Origin: Undaria pinnatifida
Lineage: Eukaryota; Sar; Phaeophyceae; Laminariales; Alariaceae
DNA length: 64,000 bases
Direction of reading: 5' to 3'
Assembly: GCA_012845835.1 (NCBI GenBank)
Contig: JABAKD010000029.1
Location: 3,907,000 to 3,970,999 of the forward strand
Shown here: positions 19,104 to 31,027 of the stretch, one piece after another
Layout of the letters: the number at the start of each line of letters is the position of its first letter
Numbering within the stretch: position 1 is the stretch's first letter
Notes under the pieces: generated by a model
What the model was told of the DNA's origin: nothing
Databases searched by the model: none
Seen by the model: the letters and a program-made list of their open reading frames with translations, nothing else
Made by a program: the position numbers and the translations under genes

Positions 19104-22100
19104 AGCTAAGAAAATGGGTGAGAAGAGAGGTCTAGCTACTCTCTATATAAAACTTCTCAAGTGACGAGCGCCAGACCCTTAACCTGTCGAACTCACAGCC
19201 CTGCGACGCGTTCAAGACTCGAAACAGAAGAAAAATCAAAATGTCAAAACTGACGCACAAAAAAAGCTCTTCCGGGCCGGCGTGTATGGTATAATAAGCA
19301 TACACGCGTCCCACACCGCGACTTCCATCACTACCGGAGCGAGAGGGTTCATTTTGACTAGATATAAGGGCCATTACCCACTCAGCTCCGTGGTGTAAAA
19401 GAGTTACACCGTCGCGGCGGAAAGGGGAGTCATTTGTGGGGTCTCATTTCTGCATTGTCTCTGTCTGGGGGGCACTCGTATCGCGCGAGCGTGACACCCC
19501 TCTATATTCCGTATATTCTCCATTGCGGTAGTATGTTAAAAACTCTATATTATATACGTGCCGTCTTTCGCAAAATTATGAAGATGTGCATTTCATGACG
19601 TCACCGCACAGCGAAGCATGAATAATGGATGGAAGATTGGCATATTATACTCCCCGGTGTGCTTGGTACAGACTACACTTGCACTAAAATGCCAGCATAC
19701 ACTATAGGCAGCTCCTGCTGCGAACTCTCCTAGAACTCCTTCGTAGTCGCGGCCGGGCGCGTTCTTGCGTTACAGCACAGTATATTATGCATATATACCC
19801 ATTAGTCTAATGTGCCGGGTTCGCACGTCACGGCGTCGTCCTACTAATCACTACTACTACTATCATAATATGTATACAACGGGATAGTTGCAGGGGTCCC
19901 CACTTAACTTGAGTGCTGATACATGATGAGCAATCCATATTTGGCAAAATATACAACACTAATAATATAATGCTACAGTATAATACCAGTATGTACTATT
20001 AATAGTGTGTGAAATGAGGGCCCCCACAAAAGTTGAATGCGTGTGTTGTTCCCTCCAGTGTGACGTGTAAGGAACTGGGTTTTGTCACGCGTAAAACTTT
20101 GTCGACCGCATTAAATATTATATTCGTCCCAGAACCTCCCAACTCCCAACCGGCACCAAAAAAACATGAAACGGTTTTTAATTCGTACGACGAAACAAAA
20201 ATAATGGAAATGGGCGCACCCCACCATCGCCCTCGTGTTGCTGTCTCTCACGAGTGCCGACTCTCTTCTCTCACAAGAGCAACAAGGCACCACCACAGGT
20301 CTCGGCATCCCGATCGAATTGCAAGAAAAGGAGTTGCCCGAAGAAGAGCTTCTTGTTGTCGCTTCGACCTGAGAACGCCGCGGCTATGCATGCCTGCTAC
20401 AACTAGCAGCAGCAGGTGGGAACCAGCTGGTCTATCGGCGGGCGCCTGTCAATCATACGCGCCGCTCGTCTTAAAACCAAACCCTCCCTCTGTGTTCCCT
20501 GATCATGACGTTGGGCGCTGTTCGCCGGGTACCACTTTGGACGTAAATTTAAGTAACTTTTTATCTCATAACTAATGAAAAAGTTGTTATTATGTTTTGA
20601 TCCAAAACGGTACATACATGGCGGGTGGCGGGCTAAGGGAGAAAAAGCGCGTACATCTCTCCGAGTACACTGACTGCCCGTCGTATGGGCTCCGTGATAG
20701 TTTTCCGCGATGCTACACAAGTGCCGCACAGCTCCTGGCGCTGCAGTGCCCAGGCATCGGATGCATCTCCCTGCCCAGCAGCCAAGGTTAGCTTCTCTTG
20801 CGGCCAGTGCTGACTGTGGAAACGGCCGAAATAATCGCAGGTGTTTCGTGAGTGGCTTGTAAATGCAAAGTGGTGGACAAACACAGATATACCACGTCTC
20901 TCATCCTTCAGGAGGAGGCATAGATAAGGAGGAGGTTGCTCCCGAGGCCTGGTGCTCCCGCAAGGGGACACTACGGGCCCAAAGAGCCGAGAACTGGTGT
21001 TCCCTGAGGGGGACATTGCAGACCCACAAATGTCCAACGAGGCCACCGACGGGTTGGCTGGCACCGTCGGTTTTTGCCATTTTTCGGGCGCAGTTAGAGC
21101 CGATTCTCGCGCTTTTCCGCCAACGAGCGAAGAAAGACCCGAGGCGAGATACCACGGCGCCATAGTCTATACATGTCGACTTCACTGCAGGTTGCATATG
21201 ATAGTCCAAAAATCAACGCCACCACGCCACCACGCCCAATACCCCCTCCTGTTAGTCCTTTGCCCGTCCTGCTGCGGGTGCGCTCTCGCGTTGGCGGTGT
21301 CTGCACAGACGCGCGTTGTCAGACACTATACCGCCGTGCATCGTCGTATGTACCAGACTTTTTTTTTTTTGCTTTTTTTGAAAAAAAATATTATCCCCGT
21401 TATTTAGGATTGCACTCCCGTCTGGGGTACAAGTAACTTGCATTTAAAATTAAACACATGTTTATGTACAGTGCGGTGTTAAAACGGGCCGTTTGATGTT
21501 TTTCGGGAGGGGTCCGAAATACGACCCCATGTGCAGCGAGACCGAAAATAACGACGACAGATTGCGACCATATATACGCAGCATCCACACAGCAGTAGTA
21601 GCAAGAGAGCGAGTACTGCAGCAGCAGCATCGTAAGAGCACCACCACATGCACAGCGAGCATGTCGTTGCTGTCCCCGTCCACATCCCACGTAGACTGTG
21701 TACCCTACATTACTCGGCCAGCAGTCCCGACTATTTCGCCGCTTGGTGCGACCGATCGGCAATCTGAACCGTAACCATGTGTAATCTGTAACCGTCAAAT
21801 TATTTTGTCGATTACCATCTTTCTCTATATCTCAGCAGTACGTATCCTAAACATTTACAAGGGCTCCGCATGGGTGCCGGCATACGCCGGCACCGATGCT
21901 TCGGGTAGGGCAGGGCAGCAATTCGAATTGTTCGATTCAATACCTGGTAGAGAAAAAAAAGTCACCGTACACACAATCATGGTCTGCGCGTACAGTATGT
22001 AAGGTAATGCCAAGAGTTCGACATAGACTTTAGGACAATAATAACAATGTAGTACTATCAATAGCTACCGTTTTTCAAGTGAATCCGACTCCGAGCTTCA

Positions 22101-22763
22101 TTCATCAGATTTCGATCGGATAAATCCGACCACACGCCGACTGACCCTTTAGTCTGGCGACGAAACGTGTCGAGTGCGTTCCTTATGATATTTTTACTCA
22201 ATCAAGCATCCGGGGCCAGTAAGGCGACTGACCATGTCCGCTGCGTGTGATTAGAAAAGTTGCACATGGACCAACACTGCATACTACAACAGCAGTCAGT
22301 CCAGATCGAGTCGATCGGTGCAACTCGCTTGTGGGGTGTCGTATTATTTCAGCGGCAGTAATACACGCTTCACTTATTTTCTTTTTCCTATCCCATTTAT
22401 TGTGATGCTCGCATTACTCTCGCCCTCCCAGTAGTATAACTTTGATCCGCCGGGGTCATATAGCGGGCTCCCCTCCCCCCTCCCCACTATGGCTACCTGC
22501 CCTCATTTTTACTCGCGAGAATAATTCAGCATTTTCTTCCCTCTCGTCGATTCGCGTCGATCTGTACCTTCCCACGCTGCTAGGCGATTTCAGCAGTGAG
22601 TTGATCCTTTTTTGTTCCCATTTATTTCTGCAAAAAATAAAGCCAACAAAGCTCACAACGAACGGTGGTTATTTAACTCAAGGACCAACGCTAGTATTAA
22701 TAGTAGTAGTATTCGAGTGTAACCCCACTAGACCACCGGGGCCACCGGCTCTGCATCACTCAC
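19104..22763. other. 3.7 kb with no supported gene
   Basis: Ordinary composition with few homopolymers. Long frames at 20033-20575 (+), 20633-21163 (-) and 21400-21798 (-) have no recognisable domain, overlap each other and lack splice or homology support. A short + strand peptide around 20212-20379 looks secretory but has no start codon (see rejected). Confidence 0.4.
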
Positions 22764-23073
22764 TGCCCCGGTGGCGTATCAAGTTATATATTCGAGCCTG
22801 GTATAGGTCAGCTTCGTGAGTTTGAATCCCCCCGAGTGCGTACTCGTATAATTTTTCGTCTTGTGCACTAATTGACTTGAGGAAAGCGCGAGAGCGTGAT
22901 TGAGCAACACTCGATGAAAAATCGACGATCAGTGGATGCTGAACCCTATCTATGCGCCGAGAAAATGAAGGCAATAACCGGGGGAGGGAAGGGAAGGACG
23001 ACACCTGTGACCACGGTCTGTATGTCCAGAAGCTGGAAAGTAGAAGTGTGCCACAAAAATTGAAAATAAAAAC
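22764..23073 (+). mobile_element. tRNA-derived SINE, family A, diverged
   Basis: Head GCCCCGGTGGCGTATCAAG and B-box GAGTTTGAATCC, body GCGCGAGAGCGTGA and GACGACACCTGTGACCACGG, A-rich end. More changed than the 51304 and 57939 copies. Confidence 0.8.
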
Positions 23074-23713
23074 AGTAGAAGAGATGATCAATCAGCAATC
23101 AGCAGCAATAAGGAGCACGTCAATTACAAAGGAACACAAACTTATTTGTCAGTTACGTACCAACACACGACCGCTTGCACTTGACCGGCAAACGACTACA
23201 GCAACAGAGTCAGGGACCACAGCAACAACTCAGCACGCCATCCTACTGCCTACTGACCACCACCTTCGAGTGGCGCAGCATAACAACAGGAGGAACTTGT
23301 ATAATACAATCCTCGAGGCCTCGGGGACGCAGCCACTCGCAATGCTGCTGTGTGGCTTTTCCTGGCGCAGTAACCGTGATCACTACTACCTCCTCCTCCT
23401 CGTTTAGTCATGCGTGCGCTTGCCACGTCTATATCTACGTGTACCTACCGAAATTCAATAATAAACAAGTGCACTACTACTATGTTCCCTACCGCAGTAC
23501 CATGGAGATTTTTTTACAGCAATATTATTATTTGTTTTGGCACAAAATATTACGCCAATGTGGAAATAATGTCTTGCCAAGTTTTGTTTTATCAACCTCT
23601 CCATACATCAAGATCCGAAGAATAACTGGAGAGTACCGTTCAAAATTCAATTTTTTGCGCGCTTCTCGCTTGGACGGCGGCCTTCGAACAGAGTGATTTG
23701 ACCGAGAAATGCT

Positions 23714-23774
23714 ACAGCACTGCCCACTGAGCTATACTTAATCACTTGAGTCAGCAGCTCAGTGGGTAGTGCTA
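23714..23774. repeat. Inverted pair of tRNA D-arm-like sequences
   Basis: AGCACTGCCCACTGAGCT and AGCTCAGTGGGTAGTGCT face each other 25 bp apart. Each resembles a tRNA D-arm/A-box (AGCTCAGTGGGTAG). Likely remains of two SINE-B heads head to head. Confidence 0.55.
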
Positions 23775-23800
23775 CTACTATATATGTTAAACTACCAAAA

Positions 23801-23936
23801 TAACCATTCATAATGTCGTCAGCGCGCACGCTTGAAAAAGACAAATATGAAGTCGGTGAGAATCGAACTCACAACACACAGCACTACCCACTGTCACTTG
23901 ACTCAGTAACACTCGCAGTGAGTGGGTTATGCAAAA
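23801..23936 (-). mobile_element. tRNA-derived SINE-like element, family B, copy 1
   Basis: The minus-strand head has CAGTGGGTAGTGC and the T-arm GTGAGTTCGATTCTCAC. The body shared with copy 2 contains CATATTTG and GCGTGCGCGCTG and ends ATTATGAATGGTTA. AAGTCGGTGA / TCACCGACTT inverted repeats (23850-23859, 23975-23984) bracket the head. It lacks a normal anticodon arm, so it is not a functional tRNA gene. Confidence 0.55.
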
Positions 23937-24067
23937 AATCAACCAAATATGTTTTCCAGTTCATAACTTAATTGTCACCGACTTTGTAAGACCGATCTCC
24001 GGAGCTATCCCCTCTCCATATACCACAAGTTAGCAGTACTCAGGAGAACACTAACAACTATCGTAAC

Positions 24068-24182
24068 TATTCATAACGTCTCCAGCGCGCACGCTCCTGA
24101 ATACCAAATATGATCAGGGTGAGAATCGTACTCACGACACATCCTTCGTTGGTTATGTAGCACTATACTCACTGAGCCGAAA
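24068..24182 (-). mobile_element. tRNA-derived SINE-like element, family B, copy 2
   Basis: Minus-strand head GGCTCAGTGAGTATAGTGC, an anticodon-arm-like region, and T-arm GTGAGTACGATTCTCAC. The body is shared with copy 1 (CATATTTGG, GAGCGTGCGCGCTGGAGAC, GTTATGAATAGTTA). The acceptor strands do not pair. Confidence 0.55.
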
Positions 24183-25130
24183 GGAAACGACACACAGCAG
24201 TATTACTGTAGCAGCTACGATAGGGCAAGCGCTTGAAGGCGGTCATGAAAAGAGCATAGTCGGGAAGAGATTTAGATGCCAATTTGGAAATGACGCCAAT
24301 TTGGAAATGTTGTCCCTTACTCATTCGTTCAAGCTCTACATATGCCGAGATCCAAGAATAGCTCGGGCGTATACCGCCCCCCAAAAAAATACCAAAAAAA
24401 AAGCGCACTTCTCGCGTGTCTCGCTCAGCGTCTATCCGCGTTCACGTCGAGGTGCGGGACGGATACGGCGGGGCGAGGGTCGTTGTAGCCGCCCCCCGAA
24501 GACGGCACTCGAACGAACCTATTTGACCGAGAATTCCAGTTCCGAGAATCGCATACTGAGGCCGAGACGGAAAAAAACTCCTGACCGAATCCCCCCCAAA
24601 AAGAATGAGATCATGTATATATATATTTATACCAACTTGTGTACGGAAAAAGGACCGATCCTGTGTACTAGTTATAGTGTCAACATGCAAAACACAGTGG
24701 TACAGGGTGTAGCTCGTGAAGGCAATGTGGAGGCACCAACCAAGCTAGCATCGATCTACTACTACAGCAGATCTCATGGAGGAGCGCTGGGCCGAGTCGA
24801 CTTCCATCATATAGCCCAGGAGCATTCCAACACATGCCTACCCCTGGTGTGTAGCTCCATTTTTAACCCGCATAGTACCCGAGGCTGAACGTATCTAATA
24901 CACGGTGAAAATACGACGCTCTATGATTGTGTGTGTTCACCTTTAGTATTCGATTTTTCGTTTCCAATCCATGTTCAACCCCAAAACTATTAATACCATA
25001 CGTAATACTTTCCCACACTAAGAGCTGCTCCGCACTCCCTACCGCAACGCGTGCACACATTATGCGCACACAGGGATATATACATACCTGATACGTATAC
25101 ACTTTCGATTGAGGCCTTCTTGTCACCAAC
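24183..25130. other. Stretch with no supported gene
   Basis: About 24395-24545 repeats a motif set found at 23645-23715 (CGCGCTTCTCGC, ACGGCGGC, CGAACAGAGTGATTTGACCG and close forms). No promoter element is visible before the ATG at 25131. Confidence 0.4.
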
Positions 25131-25436
25131 ATGGAAGGTGGGGGCCAAATCGTCGTGGCCGGTGCGGCGGGGTTGGGACAGGATGCGGGGGCAGTGATGG
25201 TAGAGCCGGGAGGGGGGGGCTTTTCGTGGGCACGTCACGCTAGAGGCATCGGGCATTTCCTGTGTCAAGCGGGAAACACCGTCAGTTCCGTGGGAAATAT
25301 GCTGGTAGGGGCCAGAGACGGCTCGGAAGCCCCCGAGGAGCTAGCGAGGCTTGGCGAGGGCCCTGCGGATAATGTGGTAGGCGTGTTCTTCCCGGTGGGT
25401 CTGCTTGAGCAGGGAGGTATCGGTATCGGTATCGGT

Positions 25437-25503
<67 letters not shown>

Positions 25504-25963
25504 ATGATGGCGACGGTGATGGCGGCGGTGGTGGTGGTGGAGGTTGGGGTGAGGGTGGTAGCGATGGGGGTGGTGGGGGTGGTGGCATCGGAAATGATGC
25601 GATTGTCGACATGGGTGGGATGCGACACGCGCCAGAACCCTCCCCACCAGCGGTCGGGGCCAATCAGGCCAACGCAAACAGCGATGGTGTTGACGGCGAG
25701 GCGGGGGAGGAGGCGGGGCAGGGGCATGCCTCGGTACAGAACACAAGCGGCAGCAGCGCGCGCCGGGGGGGGTGGATGAGTCGGCTGTGGTCTTTGCGGC
25801 TCCCACTGACCGGAAGGCTGATATTCTTGGGGTTCGCTGGAATGTCTGCCTGGTCTGCTATCGGCAACTGGGTGACCCCTTCCGTCGAGTCGATTGCGTC
25901 AGGCGGAAATCAGCACCAGTGCAGCCTCGAGGGGGCCGCGGGGTCTTTTCCGCGATCACACAG
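25131..25963 (+). CDS. Exon C: Gly-rich hypothetical protein, possibly the first exon of gene B
   Basis: An ATG in good context (CACCAACATGGAAG) opens a GC-rich frame of 277 codons to a donor CACAG/GTATGC at 25964. Residues 1-100 are ordinary (GQIVVAGAAGLGQDAGAV, RHARGIGHFLCQAGNTVS). A Gly/Asp tract of (GGN)n follows at about residues 101-165. The later part is acidic, then has a hydrophobic stretch (LPLTGRLIFLGFAGMSAW) that could be one membrane segment. Without splicing the frame ends at 26000. The donor phase (2) fits the alternative acceptor of gene B at 27542, giving S-L-G-V-E-D, so C and B may be one gene. The Gly-rich tract resembles gene D. No known domain; function unknown. Confidence 0.45.
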
Positions 25964-27480
25964 GTATGCACCGTGGCAATTTCTGGTGGGCGTTGATTAG
26001 ACGTCGCCGGACATCGCACTCGAGCCCACGCTCTTTTTTTTTTCTACCTTGTCTTTTTTTCTTTCATTGCGTACAAATCGTGGTCGTGCATATATATATG
26101 TATGTATTTACCTGGTACATTGATCGTTACAGCAGACATGAGGATTTAGGAGGCTTGTGATGTGCGCACACATATCCGGTTTGTTTTTTGTCATGGTTTG
26201 TACTCCGGGGATGTGTTTTTTTCTTCGCACGCCGTGGTGGTGTTCATTCTTTTTGCGACCGCCATTTTGTGTGATTGGCTCTGTTGCGCTGTGCAACGTT
26301 GCATGATGTAGACTACAGCATGTATGTGGCTGTGCATCGGTTGTCTAGCTAAATGTTTGCATACTTTTATACATTGTTCTCTGTTTTCTTTTATATTTCT
26401 GGGAATTTCATGAGTGATTGGCAGCGAAGCTCATCAGCATGCTACTTTTGCCAAGAACCCTTGAACCCCCTCCCCCAAAAAGATGAAATACAACGCGTAC
26501 CAGTATATTTGTGATCAACTACGTAATGGAAAGTAACCACCTCTACTGTAGAAAAGAAGCCACTCAATGACTGAGCTAATAACCGATGAAGACCACAAAT
26601 AAATGCGATCAAGGCTAAAAGTTCACGTGTGTTTAGTACGAGACATCATTAGCTGAACTGTAAAAAAACAAACTGAAAGTAAGGCCTGGTTCTTCAGTTG
26701 AGTTTAGCCATTTTTTCGAAGCGTGCTACGATAGAAGTATACCTTTTTTTGGCGAAAATGTTTTGTGAATGACGGGGCTGTTTATTAACCCAAAAAATCG
26801 TCGGAAAAAAAAATAATTCGCCATTTTTTTTTTCGCCATGGTTCTCGTCGTGTACCTCGGCCAAAAGGGATTTCTCATCCGGTCTTCATAGCAGTTTTGT
26901 TTTTTTGTCTATAAAATCGGTTTTTGGGAGAGGGGTCTTAAGCTCCCAAATGGAGGGGTAGTACTAGAAAAAAACGTGGTGCACCACTTCGATCGTCGCA
27001 CGCGTCTTTTTTTTTTTTGCTTTAGGTGCTATAAACTTTGTTTACAACAATATTCGCCACACATGGGAGCACCTCTGCGGTCTACACACATGGTCGGATG
27101 GCAACCCATAAAAAAATGGCTCCTCAGTCCTGAACGGTGTCGTTGGCGTTCAATCTGCTGAGGACCTGGGAAAAGTTCGCCCTCTCTTGCAATCGTCGTG
27201 TGCATATTCTTGTATGGGGTCGGGTTGACGAAATTTCTTGTACCTCGGCAACCTGCTCACCTTTTCCTTGTTTGTGACCAACCGATTCCACCACTCGAGG
27301 ACAATTGCTATTCCACACGGCAAACGGTTGGGCCCAAATCGTTGTGACCGGAGGCATTCCTCAACTGAGACCAACCATCGAAAATATTTCTGCCGCATAT
27401 ATTAATGTGTTAGTGTTATGTGCCAAAAAAAATGTGTGCTTCGCATTACTTTTTTTTTGTTCGATCTGTTTCTGCTTAAT
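25964..27480. other. Putative intron or spacer between exon C and gene B
   Basis: AT-richer, with T homopolymers. Contains an inverted 138-bp monomer at 26722-26835. Near 27308 the phrase CCCAAATCGTTGTGACCGG closely matches the start of exon C (GCCAAATCGTCGTGGCCGG), a possible remnant of an exon-C-like copy. A minus-strand frame at 27150-27398 (GIAIVLEWWNRLVTNKEKV) is unrecognised. Confidence 0.4.
26722..26835 (-). repeat. Dispersed monomer of the 138-bp family
   Basis: CGTGCTACGATAGAAGTATA, TTTTTTGGCGAAAATGTTTT, TGACGGGGCTG, AACCCAAAAAATCGTCGGAA: the reverse complement of one unit of the array at 47494-48112. Confidence 0.7.
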
Positions 27481-27542
27481 AAACGAATTCCCCGCTTTTT
27501 GGCCGTTCGATGACGTTCTATTATTGCGGATTGCGCACACAG

Positions 27543-27812
27543 CTTGGGGGTGGAGGACCTTCACATTTGTGATTCTACGAGCGAGGTTCCTGAGCGAGCG
27601 AGAGCAAGGGCCGACGGTAACGGCGTAGAGGTAGGTGGGATTGGATTGCGACGTACGTGCGCGGTGGTCCCCGATTTCGATTTTTTTGCATCATATATAT
27701 TGTTTTTGCAGGCTACTCTTGTTTTTTTTCGCCTTGTTTTTCCTGAGGTATCACTTCACTTCCCGAGAGTGATCTATTGTGTTGCGACAACAACAACAAC
27801 AACAGCAACAGC

Positions 27813-27846
<34 letters not shown>

Positions 27847-27872
27847 TAACAACAACAACAACAACAACATCG

Positions 27873-27933
<61 letters not shown>

Positions 27934-29336
27934 CGGATGCTTGCAGCTGCGTGTTGCCGTTTCAGGAATGGCGCAGCGACTCTTCAAGGGTACGCGACGA
28001 AACATGAATACGACACCACATACATTTAAAACGTCCGAATAAAAAGCAAACCAGATTCATGCGATTTCTATACGACCCCCCCCCCCCCCCCCCCCCCGGG
28101 TTTCGGTGTCGGGATACAAAACAAAACACAGTTTAGTTTCGAAGACAATTTGGATATCACTCTTTCCCAAAGAGAAAAAATGACACCTTTTTTTTTGTCT
28201 TTTCGTTAAAAAATAATCCAGAGTAGGACAATGTTTATCTGTTTCCTACGAGTAGTAGGCATCCTATCCTGGACGCGTTGTGCGTATTCATAGTTGGCCG
28301 GGTAATCGTGTGTACGCGTACTCATAGTGCGTACTGTAGCTCATCGGAGTAAATTGTATCTGAGCACGTTGTCAAAGCTGTGCTCATTCGAACGGTTACC
28401 GAACCCACGTGTTTCACTTATTGCCCGCTTCCGTACCAATCCCTTATACGTATGTATATATAACTTTTTAATGGAATTCCACAAAAGAAAAACACGATTA
28501 TTCACACAAAACCAGTACAAATCGCGAAGAAGAAAAGAAAAGAGAAAACGCGCGTCGTCACAAACAAAAAGTGAACAAGTTTCGTGACAAAAAAAAACTA
28601 ATGTAATTATTGTCGTAAACCAGAGGGTAGGCGTTGTATGGCGATCCTTTTATCTTCTGTCGCGTTTTTTTCACGAATCGCGATACATTTTGTTTCGCCT
28701 CTCTTTTCATAAATTTTCATTGCCCCAAAACAAACCTCCGCCTCGATCCCTTCCCCCCCTCGCCCCCCCTCCCTCTTCCCCCCCGCCCCCTCCCGCCCCC
28801 GCTCCCCCCCCCTTCTTCCCCCCCCCTTCTTGCTACTTGTACATTCCCCGCCCTCGCCGACTCTTTCCCCTCCCCCCCCCCCACACTCCTCCACTGGTAA
28901 CCCTCCTACCCCACAGATCAGTGAGGTAGACACCTCCACGGACACAACGAGCACGTCAAGCTGGCTCCACGCATGGGACAAACTGTTCCCGAGCGCAGCA
29001 GCCCCCCATCCTGTGGACCGCCCCTCACACGCCGGTTCCCTCGCGTCGGGCACAACCTCGGCTGCCAAGACGACTACTGCCCTTCGCTGGAAGGACCGGG
29101 TTGTTGGCATATTCGCCGGTAGCCCTGAAGAGTCATCGTCTACGGCCGCCATCCCGGTTACCGCCTCCCAGCGATGGTGGAAGGGGGTAGTAGGGGCTCG
29201 GTCGAGCGAGCCACCCGGCCAGCGTGGGAACAAGAGCGGCGATACGGCCGAAGACCATGAAAGGCCAATGCCCCTCTCATGGCGCGATCGTCTCCGGCCA
29301 GAGTTTGAAGCCCTGGTTGACGGCCCATGGGCGTGA
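27543..29336 (+). CDS. Gene B: paralogue of gene A with a single WKDRVVG repeat
   Basis: Exon 2 ends at 27630 (GTAGAG/GTAGGT), starting at 27543 or, by analogy with A and D, at 27556. The last exon is 28917-29336, after a C/T-rich tract ending CCACAG. Junction phase is 0, as in gene A. Exon 2 reads DLHICDSTSEVPERARARAD..., the last exon ISEVDTSTDTTSTSSWLHAW. One repeat unit follows (LRWKDRVVGIFAGSP, SSTAAIPVT, SQRWWK), and the end SWRDRLRPEFEALVDGPWA nearly equals the end of A. Exon 2 differs from A by whole codons, which supports coding. The introns share a CAA array, a C run and CCGGGTAATC-containing sequence with A. The first exon is unsure: either exon C or lost. Function unknown. Confidence 0.55.
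27782..27935 (+). repeat. (CAA)n microsatellite in intron of gene B
   Basis: Same position in the gene as the array at 6010-6222 in gene A, followed by the same conserved block (GCTTGCAGCTGCGTGTTGCC, TTCAAGGGTACGCGACGA). Confidence 0.9.
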
Positions 29337-29344
29337 CCGAGATT

Positions 29345-29915
29345 TTTTTTCGCACATACATATCTAGGACAGATCAGGGATCTAGATCACGATCTACTAG
29401 TAGATCACAATAGTTAACTAGATCACGAGATGTAGATCACACGAGACGAATATCACCAGATGGAGATTTCGAGAATGTAGATCTCACGAGAATGTAGATC
29501 ACGCGAGATGTATATCACGAGATATAGATCACGATCGAGACCACGAGACATGAAAATCACGATCGAGATTACGCGATCAGGGGCTTTGTGTCAGGATCTT
29601 GATTACGATCGAGATCACACTCTAGAATACGATCGAGATTACGGCCTAGCTCGCGATCTACAGTAGCTCACGATCTTTATCAGGATCTTGGTCACGATCT
29701 TGCCGGCGACATAGACTAAGGCATACATCACGATCTTGCGACCACGATATAGACTCAGATATAGATCACGAGTTGTATATCACGATAGTTATATCTTAAA
29801 TCTATCACTGTGGTTTGCTGCGCAGGGTGCGCATCGTGTGCCCAGATCTAGCCCAAGAAAAAAGTGGCAGATCATGTAGCTCTTACAGCTCCCACCCGCA
29901 ACACGATCTATAGAT
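29345..29915 (+). repeat. Degenerate AGATCACGA repeat downstream of gene B
   Basis: Same word family (TAGATCACGAGATGTAGATC) and same tail (GCAGGGTGCGCATCGTGTGC, CTCCCACCCGCAACACGATC) as downstream of gene A. It is part of the duplicated unit. Confidence 0.75.
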
Positions 29916-30236
29916 AACACAACTCATACGGATCAGGGCACCTAGATCTTGCAGACAAAATATGTGGATCTGGGGGGTTTATACCTTGCAGATCATAGGG
30001 GGTCAGGGGTCTTTTATATCTTCTTCAGAAAATCGAGATCTCGAGAAGATTGGGAAATTATCTGCCCGAGATCTATGTACACGTGCAAAGAGAAACGTCA
30101 AGATTTTACGTAGTTTTTTTTGTTTGAATCTCCCACCACTACCATAGCGGTTAATGCGGCGGGTGAATCTTGATCTCAACAGCGGCCCGCCCGGGTCCCC
30201 CAAGAGAAGCAAATAAAAAGGGGGGGGGGGGGGGTC

Positions 30237-30680
30237 GGGTCACCAAACATTGTAGCGAAGTTCTCTCCCTATACTGTGCAGGTCGAATAGTGCCTGTTTC
30301 CTGTATAGTGCCGGTGACCAAACATTGTGGCGAGGGTCTCTCCCTTTAGTTGTGCAGGTCTAATAATGCATGTTGCCTGTATAGTGCCGGCGACCAAACA
30401 TTGTAGCGAGGGTCTCTCCCTTTAGTGTGCAGGTCGAATAGTGCCTGTTGCCTGTAGGGTGCCGGTGACCAAACATTGTATCGGGCGTCTCTCTCTACAA
30501 TGCGGGTCGAATAGTGCCTGTTGCCTGTATGGTGCCGGTGACCAAACACTGCATCGGGCGTCTCTCCCTATATTGCGGGTCGAATAGTGCCTGTTGCCTG
30601 TATGGTGCCGGTGACCAAACATTGTATCGGGTGTCTCTCCCTATAACGCGGGTCGAATAGTGCCTGTTTGCCGGTACAAG
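30237..30680 (+). repeat. ~75-bp minisatellite, six units
   Basis: Units start (G)GTGACCAAACATTGT, then TCTCTCCCT, GGGTCGAATAGTGCCTGTTG and CCTGTATGGTGCC. Lengths run 76, 76, 75, 73, 73 bp, then a changed last unit. Minus-strand frames with WSPAPYRQQALFD are translation of the repeat. Confidence 0.9.
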
Positions 30681-31027
30681 TATAGGGCCGGGTGAAAATC
30701 GCTTGGCACGATCGGAAACCGCTTCAATACCACGAGTGTCGGTACTCTACCCGCTGGTGCCGGGGTGCCCGGTACAGTGCCGTTTTCGTTGGGTGGCATA
30801 TACCCAGGCGCTGTAGAGGAATGCTACTGGTCATTGCTGTTCAAATGTGCGCCTGAAAAAACGATAGGGTTTGGACGGTGGGAGGGGTGGGAGGTGCTTG
30901 GGGGGGGTATAGGGGGTGCTACAGTGATGCATTATTTGGTGCCGTGGACACTCGGCAGAGGAAGAACGATGAGGACAAAGTTGGACAAGGGTGGCGAGAG
31001 GGGAGGAGAAAAGTAGGCAGGGGGGGA

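Noticed and set aside
20212-20379. Secretory-like peptide (IALVLLSLTSADS, then EKELPEEELLVVAST)
   Set aside because: Attractive sequence, but the frame opens right after a TAA with no ATG and no acceptor, so no gene model can be built.
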